Shown here: piece after piece, positions 1-6,175 of the stretch
Layout: each line of letters begins with the position of its first letter
Numbering within the stretch: the stretch's first letter is position 1
From: Gemmatimonadota bacterium
Lineage (GTDB): Bacteria; Gemmatimonadota; Gemmatimonadetes; JACCXV01; JAHWKZ01
NCBI GenBank assembly: GCA_030641505.1
Contig: DAOWHI010000042.1
Location: 1-10,193, forward strand
DNA: 10,193 bases
Reading direction: 5' to 3'
The notes under the pieces: model-generated
Told to the model about the DNA's origin: nothing
Database searches by the model: none
The model's input: only the letters and a program-made list of their open reading frames with translations
Translations under genes and position numbers: made by a program

Positions 1-432
1 AGCGAGGTCGTGGATCGCGTCGCGTTGTTCGACGGCTTGAACGACGAGCAGGTGCAGCGAGTGGCGAGGATCGCCAGCTACCGGGAGTATGGGGCCGGCG
101 AAAACATCCTGATGGAGAGTACCAGGGGAGAGGAGATGTACCTGATCCTGAGCGGTGAGGTCGACATCGTGATGTCCGGCTCTAGCGCACCCGTCGGCAG
201 CGTCGGACCCGGTGAGTGTCTTGGGGAGGTCGCGATGCTGACACGTGGCGGCCACATGGCGAACGGGGTCGCCCGGACGCGGGTCGAGACCGGCGTGTTG
301 ACCTGCGAGCGTATCGGGAAGCTAGTGCGGCTTAGGCCCGACATCGGCGTTGTGCTCTACCGCAACGTCGCGCGAGGGCTGGGCGATAAGCTGCGCCGCG
401 CGGACTTCGAGATCATCGAGGAGGCGAAGTGA
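1..432 (+). CDS. Cyclic nucleotide-binding-fold protein, 5'-truncated
   Basis: This is the 3' end of a gene whose frame is open to the left edge. A GTG at 10 is a possible start, but the codons before it are also open, so the true start may lie outside the window. The visible part looks like a single CAP/PKA-type cyclic nucleotide-binding beta-roll: a helical opening (VALFDGLNDEQ), the YLILSGEVDI strand pair near base 130, and the LGEVAML turn of the phosphate-binding cassette near 220-240. Aligned by eye with E. coli CAP, the cAMP-phosphate arginine (CAP R82 in ERSA) is replaced by Met (codon 256-258) and the following Ser-Ala by Ala-Asn, so nucleotide binding is doubtful. The protein ends about 45 residues after the cassette, with no helix-turn-helix, so it is not a CRP-type transcription factor. 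It could be a stand-alone sensor or the C-terminal part of a larger protein. It converges on the YejM-like gene with 14 bases between the stops. Fold assignment is good; function is unknown. Confidence 0.8.
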   Translation, partial: SEVVDRVALFDGLNDEQVQRVARIASYREYGAGENILMESTRGEEMYLILSGEVDIVMSGSSAPVGSVGPGECLGEVAMLTRGGHMANGVARTRVETGVLTCERIGKLVRLRPDIGVVLYRNVARGLGDKLRRADFEIIEEAK

Positions 433-446
433 AACCACGGGGTTGA

Positions 447-2345
447 CTAGCTGCCTCTATCCTTCGCCCCCCGATAGAACCGAGAAGTCTCCTCGACAGC
501 CTGCTTCATCAGGTCAGCTCGCGGCGTCGCCGCGGGCGCCCGAGTATCGGATAGCTTGTAACTATGGACCTTCATCGGATAGACAGCGTACACGTTGTCG
601 TCCAGTACGAACGCGTGGCTAACGTAACCAGCGACCACGATCGGGCGCGGTTTACCTTGCGGTCCAAGAAGGTTCCTCCCGTTACTGTAGTCGTGCTCGT
701 CCTGTCCACATCCCAAAGCCTCCTGTAACAGGGTGACCGGTACATCTGTGTGCGACGTAACGTCGGTTACGTGGCGTGGCTCTTCCCCCGGAACGAACAC
801 GATCATCGGCACCTGCGTCTGGTATCTCGAGAAATTGCTGGTGTGTCCCCAGTAGTTCTCACCATTGTCATCGAATTCCTCGCCATGGTCCGAAGTGATG
901 ATCACGATCGTCTGACCCAAAATGTCCAGGGTCTCCAGTCGCTGCACGATCTCTCCGACCAACTGATCCACGTGGCGGACAGCATTGCGAAAGTCGTTCA
1001 AATAAGGCGTTGGGTCGGTGTCGCTCCCCAACAACGCGACGTTCAAGTTCTGCGCCGGAAGAAAATGCGCACCGTCTTCAGGATAGCGATAGCTGTAGTG
1101 CGTTGATTTGTAGAAAGCGAACCCCATGAACGGTCGATTGGCTCGCGCATTCTCCTCGATGAACGCGATCAGCTGTCGTGTTAGGTCTTCATCCTTAGCA
1201 TCGGCATTCTTGCCGGTAAAGGATTCGTGGACCTCGATGTCAGCGAAGACCGTTTCTTTGATCTTGTGTCTATCAAAGTGTGAGTCCGCATAGATACCGA
1301 GGTCGTAGCCATTCGCCTCCAAGGCATCGATCAGGACCGGGTTGTCGATAGCGGCGCTGTTTCCCTTCACGGCTTCCCAATAGGTCGGATGAATACCGTA
1401 GAACAGTCCGAAGATTCCGTGTGGGGTTGCGTTACCAGAGCTGAAGTGGGTTTCGAACACAACCGACCTCTTGGAAAACGCGTGCATGTTCGGCGACACG
1501 ACTTCGTCCATCGTGTCGTAGCGCCAACTTTCCAGAACGATCATGAGGATGTTGGCCGCCTGTTTGCCGGCGGGCACTGAACACGTGACATCACGCAGCG
1601 GATACTGAATCGAGCTCGGTGCGTCTCGCGCCGTCACGTCACTTGGTGTTGGCAGCGACAATAAGTGCCCGTACTTCTTTGCATGCTTGCTTGACGTCAC
1701 CGGATAGTAGAAGGGGAGTTGCGATGTAACGCTCGTGATCCGACTGTCGCTGTTGTAGTACGCCGCTATGTGGATGCTTTGGCCGAGCGTCAGCGCCGCG
1801 ATGGCCGCCAGCACGAACGTCACGGACAGAAGTCTTTGACGTCTGACACGGCGCGCCAGCCAGAAGAGTCCCGTCTCGAGCGCGACAATGGATATCAGGA
1901 TGACAACGGCCGTGATCACCACGGTGGATGGGATTCCGAACCCCTCGTAGTTCGTCACCGCGTACACGAGCCAGAATGCGTCGACATGAAACCGATAGAT
2001 GCTGTGCACGACGCTGTTCACTACGAGGTAGAACAGCGTAGCGGTCATGACCGCGCCACTGGCGACGACGGCGAGACGCTTCGAGAATGACAGTATGAAG
2101 AAAGCACTCGTGAAGAGAACGAACACAATCAGCGCGTAGTAGCCTAGAAAGACTAAGCCCACATAGACGCTCGTCAGACTAGTGAGTGCGACATCGTTCA
2201 GGTGCCGCCACAGAACGATGAAAAGAAAGGGCAGATTCAGAACAAACGCTGTGACGACATAGTTGTGCGACTCGGTGCGCGCCCCTAGCCAACGGCGAAC
2301 CGCGGAGAAATCCATCGGCAATCGATCTGGGCTCATGGTTACCAT
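447..2345 (-). CDS. YejM/PbgA-like inner-membrane protein with periplasmic sulfatase/phosphatase-fold domain
   Basis: A 632-residue membrane protein close in size and layout to E. coli YejM (PbgA/LapC, about 586 residues). The N-terminal 195 residues hold about five membrane helices (roughly 28-46, 55-87, 91-113, 139-162, 171-193). A linker follows (PFYYPVTSSK, then SIQYPLRD, both matching YejM as I recall it). From about residue 264 there is an alkaline-phosphatase-superfamily domain: VLESWRYD (E272), SSGNATPHGIFGLFYGI (T307 at the nucleophile position), KSTHYSY (H416), ITSDHGEE (D486, H487) and YWGHTS (H501). In LtaS-type enzymes the equivalent Glu, Thr, Asp and His bind the metal. E. coli YejM, as I recall it, has lost the Asp-His pair and acts as a regulator of lipid A synthesis, so this protein may still be catalytic, for example on phospholipid or polysaccharide phosphate groups. 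A second ATG three codons in (2334-2336) is an alternative start; neither has a clear Shine-Dalgarno. It lies 42 bases downstream of the transporter gene on the same strand and may share its transcript. Its G+C is well below the neighbours, suggesting transfer. Confidence 0.85.
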   Translation of the reverse strand: MVTMSPDRLPMDFSAVRRWLGARTESHNYVVTAFVLNLPFLFIVLWRHLNDVALTSLTSVYVGLVFLGYYALIVFVLFTSAFFILSFSKRLAVVASGAVMTATLFYLVVNSVVHSIYRFHVDAFWLVYAVTNYEGFGIPSTVVITAVVILISIVALETGLFWLARRVRRQRLLSVTFVLAAIAALTLGQSIHIAAYYNSDSRITSVTSQLPFYYPVTSSKHAKKYGHLLSLPTPSDVTARDAPSSIQYPLRDVTCSVPAGKQAANILMIVLESWRYDTMDEVVSPNMHAFSKRSVVFETHFSSGNATPHGIFGLFYGIHPTYWEAVKGNSAAIDNPVLIDALEANGYDLGIYADSHFDRHKIKETVFADIEVHESFTGKNADAKDEDLTRQLIAFIEENARANRPFMGFAFYKSTHYSYRYPEDGAHFLPAQNLNVALLGSDTDPTPYLNDFRNAVRHVDQLVGEIVQRLETLDILGQTIVIITSDHGEEFDDNGENYWGHTSNFSRYQTQVPMIVFVPGEEPRHVTDVTSHTDVPVTLLQEALGCGQDEHDYSNGRNLLGPQGKPRPIVVAGYVSHAFVLDDNVYAVYPMKVHSYKLSDTRAPAATPRADLMKQAVEETSRFYRGAKDRGS

Positions 2346-2387
2346 TGCGTTGGTGGCGGGGACCTTTGTCCTGCCGGTCGGAACAAG

Positions 2388-3311
2388 CTAACGAACTCCT
2401 GGTGTATCGCGAGGCTGCTTCTCGCGCACCCGCGCTAGGTAGACCAGCAAGAGCCCGGTCAGCACCGTTGCTCCACCGATCGCCAGTCGCCAGGTGATCC
2501 GCTCGCCAAGAACCACCCAACCCAGGAACACGGCGACGATTGGATTCACATACGTGTACGTGCCGACCTTGCTGCTCGACATGTGAGCGGTGATGAATGC
2601 GAACGCGGTAAACCCGACCAGTGAACCGACGAACGCCAGGTAAAGAATCGCGACCCACGCCTGCTCGTTCCACACCACCGGCTGACCTCGCTCGATGACG
2701 AGGTGGACCCCAAACATGAGCGGCCCAGCGACGCCGTTCTCGATGGCGCTGACAGTGAGCGCGTCGACATGCGCCAGACGGCGCCGGGCGTGCACGGTAC
2801 CAAGCGACCATGAGAACGCCGCGAGCAGGACGACGATCACGCCGAACCACGACGACTCGATCGCCTCGAACGGCTTAACGAGAACCGCGACGCCGGCCAG
2901 CCCGACGATGAGGCCGACCCAACCGATTGGAGCCAACCGCTCGTGCTGACGCCCGAGCATCGCGATCAGCGTATTCCACATCGGCACCGTCGTCAGGAGC
3001 AGCGCCGCCAGACCCGTCGAAAGGTGCTGTTGCGCGGTATTCAGGAACCCGTTGCCGAGCACGAGCAACAGGATCCCGACGAGGATGGCGTGACCGATCA
3101 CGCGCGGATCGCGGGGGATCCGCCGACCCGTCGCCAGTGTGATCCCGAGCATCACCGCGCCGGCGATCGTAAAGCGGGCCGCTCCGAGGAGGTATGGCGG
3201 CAGCACGGCAACGCCGATTTTTATGAACAGGTACGTTGAGCCCCACACCACGCAGACCGCGGCGTAGGCGACCGTTACGGCGACCGGGTTGGCTTTGGTG
3301 ATTGGCGGCAT
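2388..3311 (-). CDS. DMT superfamily (EamA/RhaT-like) membrane transporter
   Basis: A 307-residue hydrophobic protein, the usual length for a ten-helix drug/metabolite transporter built from two EamA repeats (about 12-144 and 155-293). Family signs are the first-helix motif VVWGSTYLFIKIG (about 21-33), the repeat-1 segment LSTGLAALLLTTVPMWNTLI, and the end-of-repeat-2 signature NPIVAVFLGWVVLGE (256-270). Such proteins sit in the inner membrane and move small metabolites, often exporting amino acids or related compounds; the substrate cannot be read from sequence. The tail after residue 293 (REKQPRDTPGVR) is short and charged. The ATG at 3311 is the natural start: the first membrane helix begins about ten residues later, and no other start lies before it. 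There is no Shine-Dalgarno, but a -10-like TATCTT sits six bases upstream, so the mRNA may be leaderless. It is divergent from the LeuA-like gene and 42 bases upstream of the YejM-like gene. Its G+C (samples 63-67%) matches the host, unlike that of the YejM-like gene. Confidence 0.9.
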   Translation of the reverse strand: MPPITKANPVAVTVAYAAVCVVWGSTYLFIKIGVAVLPPYLLGAARFTIAGAVMLGITLATGRRIPRDPRVIGHAILVGILLLVLGNGFLNTAQQHLSTGLAALLLTTVPMWNTLIAMLGRQHERLAPIGWVGLIVGLAGVAVLVKPFEAIESSWFGVIVVLLAAFSWSLGTVHARRRLAHVDALTVSAIENGVAGPLMFGVHLVIERGQPVVWNEQAWVAILYLAFVGSLVGFTAFAFITAHMSSSKVGTYTYVNPIVAVFLGWVVLGERITWRLAIGGATVLTGLLLVYLARVREKQPRDTPGVR

Positions 3312-3317
3312 CGGCGG

Positions 3318-3323
3318 AAGATA
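3318..3323 (-). promoter_or_regulatory. -10-like hexamer TATCTT before the transporter gene
   Basis: Read on the minus strand, TATCTT fits TAnnnT and ends exactly six bases before the ATG at 3311. That spacing would place the transcription start at or next to the start codon, giving a leaderless mRNA. I see no good -35 match at 16-18 bases upstream. The call rests on the same arrangement recurring at 3361 and 6164. Confidence 0.45.
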
Positions 3324-3360
3324 GTGCCCGCTCGGATGGCGACTAGGCGCCCGACCGCGA

Positions 3361-3366
3361 TAGGTT
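3361..3366 (+). promoter_or_regulatory. -10-like hexamer TAGGTT before the LeuA-like gene
   Basis: TAGGTT fits TAnnnT and is followed by six bases (cacgcc) and then the GTG start at 3373. Its TAG is also an in-frame stop, so the coding region cannot start further left. No Shine-Dalgarno fits in this space, which points to leaderless translation. A weak -35 candidate (gcgact, 3339-3344) lies 16 bases upstream. The whole divergent gap is only 61 bases, so the two promoters would share -35 territory around 3338-3346. Confidence 0.5.
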
Positions 3367-3372
3367 CACGCC

Positions 3373-4623
3373 GTGTCCGACCTACAGATCTCGGAGCTGA
3401 TCTACGACTGGAACCAAGAGGCCGGCGACCTGGTCAAGCCGATCCAACCAGTCGAGTTCAACGACGAAACCTTGCGCGATGGATTGCAATCGCCATCGGT
3501 AAAGGATCCGTCGATCGAAGCCAAGATCGAGATCCTCCACCTGATGGATCAGCTCGGTATTCACACGGCCAACATCGGATTGCCCGGCGCGGGGCCGCGA
3601 GCGGTCGCCGACGTCACCCGGCTGGCGCAGGAGATCGTTGACGCCAAGCTGTCGATCGGTGCCAACTGTGCCGCCCGCACACTTCAACAAGACATCGATC
3701 CGGTCGCCGAGATTTCACAGCAGGTCGGCTTGTCGATCGAGTGCTGCACGTTCATCGGCTCGTCGCCGATCCGACAGTACGCCGAAGGGTGGGAGCTCGA
3801 CTGGGTGCTGGAGACGAGCGAGAAAGCGGTCGACTACGCCGTCAAGCAGGGTCTCGAGGTGATGTACGTGACCGAGGACACGACCCGCGCCCAACCCGAG
3901 GCTCTCGAGAAGGTGTACACGACCGCCATCGAGGCCGGTGCGGGCCGGATTTGCCTGTGCGATACGGTCGGTCACGCCACTCCGGACGGCGCTCGCAATC
4001 TCGTGCGTTGGGCTAAACAACTCGTTGCCAAGACCGGTGCCGACGTCAAGCTCGACTGGCACGGCCACCGCGACCGCGGCCTCGGGCTCGCCAACGCGCT
4101 GTCGGCGATGGTCGCCGGCGTCGATCGGGTGCACGCAACGGGGCTCGGAATCGGTGAACGGGTCGGCAACACAGAGATGGATCTCTTGCTCGTCAATCTC
4201 AATCTGCTGGGCTGGATCGAAACCGACCTCAGCCGGTTGCCCGAGTACTGTCGACGGATCGCGGAATCGACCGACGTGCCGCTACCGGTCAACTATCCGG
4301 TGGTCGGCGAAGACGCCTTTCGGACCGGCACGGGCGTCCACGCGGCGGCGGTCATCAAGGCCGAGAAGAAGGGCGACCAATGGCTCGCCGACCGCGTCTA
4401 CTCCGGTGTCCCGGCGGGGTTGGTCGGACGCCGCCAACGGATCGAGATCGGCCACATGTCGGGCCGTTCCAACGTCGAGTATTGGCTCGCCTCGCGGGGC
4501 CGCGATTCCTATCCAGAGCTGGTCGATCGAATCTTCGAGCTCGCCAAGAGATCGGATCACACCCTCACCGATGACGAGATCGAAGCCGTAATCGAGGACG
4601 CTCAGGCCGCCCGCCCGAGCTAG
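3373..4623 (+). CDS. LeuA/homocitrate-synthase-family acyltransferase (DRE-TIM metallolyase)
   Basis: A 416-residue DRE-TIM-barrel enzyme of the group that condenses acetyl-CoA or another acyl-CoA with a 2-oxo acid. Visible motifs: ETLRDGLQSP (32-41, with R35 and metal ligand D36), CDTVGHATPDG (196-206), DWHGHRDRGLGLANAL (228-243, metal ligands H230 and H232), GLGIGERVGNTEMD (257-270, N266), GTGVHAAAVIKAE (319-331) and GHMSGRSNVEYWL (360-372) in the linker subdomain. Length and ending show that the C-terminal leucine-sensing domain of classical 2-isopropylmalate synthase (over 500 residues) is absent, so leucine feedback of the usual kind is unlikely. Candidates are 2-isopropylmalate, homocitrate or citramalate synthase; sequence alone does not decide. 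HMG-CoA lyase is less likely because the GIGERVGN and GVH segments are of synthase type. GTG 3373 is the only start before the catalytic motif, with an in-frame TAG at 3361. It is divergent from the transporter, and the metallopeptidase follows after 64 bases. Confidence 0.85.
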   Translation: MSDLQISELIYDWNQEAGDLVKPIQPVEFNDETLRDGLQSPSVKDPSIEAKIEILHLMDQLGIHTANIGLPGAGPRAVADVTRLAQEIVDAKLSIGANCAARTLQQDIDPVAEISQQVGLSIECCTFIGSSPIRQYAEGWELDWVLETSEKAVDYAVKQGLEVMYVTEDTTRAQPEALEKVYTTAIEAGAGRICLCDTVGHATPDGARNLVRWAKQLVAKTGADVKLDWHGHRDRGLGLANALSAMVAGVDRVHATGLGIGERVGNTEMDLLLVNLNLLGWIETDLSRLPEYCRRIAESTDVPLPVNYPVVGEDAFRTGTGVHAAAVIKAEKKGDQWLADRVYSGVPAGLVGRRQRIEIGHMSGRSNVEYWLASRGRDSYPELVDRIFELAKRSDHTLTDDEIEAVIEDAQAARPS

Positions 4624-4674
4624 AAAAACACCCCGAAAACAGACTCAGATCGAACAATTGGCCCGCAGGTTGCG

Positions 4675-4680
4675 TATTAA
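4675..4680 (+). promoter_or_regulatory. Weak -10-like TATTAA before the metallopeptidase gene
   Basis: TATTAA ends seven bases before the ATG at 4688, close to the six-base spacing seen at three other genes here, but the last base of the hexamer is A rather than T. It favours ATG 4688 over TTG 4658 as the start. No convincing -35 was seen. The gap from 4624 to 4687 is otherwise rather AT-rich and has no terminator-like hairpin. Confidence 0.25.
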
Positions 4681-4687
4681 CTGGCAC

Positions 4688-6106
4688 ATGATACGGTTGG
4701 GACGCTATACGCTGCTGGCGGCCGTGATCGTCAGCTTGATGACCACCCTGCCGGGCGAGGTGCCGTGTTGCGAGCTCAGCTACGAGGTGCGACCCAATCC
4801 GGATGCGGGGGTCGTCGACGTGTCGCTGGCGGTCTATGGATTCGACGGCGACTCGCTGGTGCTGGTCCGGCCGAGCGCTCGGCCGTTGGTCGGCCTGCTG
4901 GCCCAGGATCCAGAGATCAAGGGCGCCCGCAGTGGCCGCTGGGACGTAGTCAATGGCGCGCCGCGGTGGACGTTCGCGCAACCCGAGCGTGGTTGGAGCA
5001 ACCCGATTCGAATCCGTTACCGATTGGCGATCACCGCTGAGCGGCCGGTCAACGCGTGGAGCGTTGGGCTCGACCGCGATCTCCTGTACGCGCCAGCCGA
5101 GGCGCTGTTTCTGACTCCAGAAATGCCGGCACAGGCTGCCATGCACGCTCGGGTCCGCGTCCGTTGGCGACTGCCGCGAGAGTGGGAGGTCGTTACCGGT
5201 TGGGACGAGTACGCATTTCATGGCGTTCGCTCGCTGCTGCGAACCAACGTGTTGGCCGGGCCCGTCGAGCACTACCAGCGGGAGGCATGCGGCTTGACCG
5301 TCGAGTTCGCGGCGCAGGGAGACTGGGCGTTCGATCGGGGCGAGTTGGCCGACGATCTGGCCGCGTTGACGTGCGCGACCCGCCGTCGACTGGGTGATCC
5401 AGGCATCGATCGACTGTCCGTCATGCTGGTGCCGGCGCGATTCCCGATGACGAGCGGCAACCGCAATGGGCCGCACGCGATCGGATTGGTGCACCGGCTG
5501 CCCGATGGCTCGCGCCCCAGCATTCGATTGCTGGCCCACGAATTGGTCCATCTGTGGCAGCAGTACGATGCGCCACTATGGTTTCAGGAGGGGGTGAACG
5601 ACTATCTGGCGCTGAGGATCGCGCACGAGGCGGAGCTGTTGGACACCGAAGAGTACTTCGGCAATCTGGCCGCGATCGACGCCACCTACCGTGCCAATCC
5701 GCAGCGCAGACGGTGGTCGTTCGACGATGAGGCGCGCGAAGCGCCGGCGTTTGGTCCCAGCGATGAGTACTTGGCGTACCGCAAGGGTGCGATGGTCGGG
5801 TTGGCGCTCGATCGTGAGCTCCGCATGCAAACCGATGGTGAGATCGACGTCGCTGTCTTGTGGCGCGATATGAACGACCTGGCGGTGTGGGGTCACGTGC
5901 GGTGGACGGCGGACGAGATTGCCGACCGGGCCGCGGCGCTCGTCGATAGCGACGTGAGCCCGTTCTTCGGTCGGTTCGTGCACGGAACCACCGATCTTCC
6001 ACGGCCGAAAATGCTCCTTGCCGACCTCCCACCGCTGCCCGAGCCGCGCGCCGAGCGCGGTGGTCTTGGCCGCGTAGCAGCCTTCATCCAGGCGACGCTG
6101 GACTAA
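4688..6106 (+). CDS. Secreted HExxH metallopeptidase, gluzincin (peptidase MA-like) type
   Basis: A 472-residue exported protein. The N-terminus MIRLGRYTLLAAVIVSLMTT is basic and then hydrophobic, a typical signal peptide, with cleavage likely near LPGEVPCC. The cysteine pair does not make a canonical lipobox, so a lipoprotein is possible but not supported. Residues about 30-230 look like a beta-rich domain of unknown role. The active site is LAHELVHLWQQ (zinc ligands H284 and H288, base E285) followed by PLWFQEGVNDYLA (E301, thirteen residues after the second His). That spacing and the W-x-x-E-G context resemble the peptidase MA-like family and differ from M1, where 18 residues intervene. 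A helical region with a conserved-looking YLAYRKGAMVGLALD follows. The substrate is unknown; the cell envelope or outside is the likely site. ATG 4688 was preferred to an in-frame TTG at 4658 because the signal peptide then begins naturally and a -10-like box precedes it. It has no obvious functional link to the metabolic genes on either side. Confidence 0.75.
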   Translation: MIRLGRYTLLAAVIVSLMTTLPGEVPCCELSYEVRPNPDAGVVDVSLAVYGFDGDSLVLVRPSARPLVGLLAQDPEIKGARSGRWDVVNGAPRWTFAQPERGWSNPIRIRYRLAITAERPVNAWSVGLDRDLLYAPAEALFLTPEMPAQAAMHARVRVRWRLPREWEVVTGWDEYAFHGVRSLLRTNVLAGPVEHYQREACGLTVEFAAQGDWAFDRGELADDLAALTCATRRRLGDPGIDRLSVMLVPARFPMTSGNRNGPHAIGLVHRLPDGSRPSIRLLAHELVHLWQQYDAPLWFQEGVNDYLALRIAHEAELLDTEEYFGNLAAIDATYRANPQRRRWSFDDEAREAPAFGPSDEYLAYRKGAMVGLALDRELRMQTDGEIDVAVLWRDMNDLAVWGHVRWTADEIADRAAALVDSDVSPFFGRFVHGTTDLPRPKMLLADLPPLPEPRAERGGLGRVAAFIQATLD

Positions 6107-6140
6107 GCGTCACCATTCGTTCCCGGTACCGCGGTCTGCA

Positions 6141-6169
6141 ATGACGGTCACACCGACTGGGCGTAGATT
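6141..6169 (+). promoter_or_regulatory. Promoter for the isocitrate dehydrogenase transcript
   Basis: The -35-like ATGACG (6141-6146) and the -10-like TAGATT (6164-6169) are separated by 17 bases, the standard spacing. The -10 box ends six bases before the GTG at 6176, implying a leaderless mRNA, and its TAG is an in-frame stop that fixes the start. This is the best promoter candidate in the window and would drive the dehydrogenase-hydratase set downstream. Confidence 0.55.
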
Positions 6170-6175
6170 GCGGTC

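Noticed and set aside
433..446. Possible bidirectional terminator between the convergent genes
   Set aside because: The gap is only 14 bases, and the only hairpin (AACC/GGTT, four pairs) is too weak and has no T-run.
2179..2850. 223-codon minus-strand frame bridging the transporter and YejM-like genes
   Set aside because: It is out of frame with two well-supported genes on the same strand, and its Arg-rich translation has no domain signs.
4658..4687. TTG start ten codons upstream for the metallopeptidase
   Set aside because: It is possible, but has no Shine-Dalgarno or -10 box. The ATG at 4688 begins a clean signal peptide and is preceded by TATTAA.
4565..5551. 328-codon open frame on the minus strand
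   Set aside because: It lies antisense to the metallopeptidase gene and the LeuA-like 3' end, has no recognisable motif, and has the low-complexity Arg/Gln/Pro-rich look of a high-GC shadow frame.
6107..6140. GGTACC and ACCGCGGT palindromes after the metallopeptidase gene
   Set aside because: They are short overlapping palindromes of the kind expected by chance in GC-rich DNA, with no T-run for a terminator and no repeat elsewhere as an operator.
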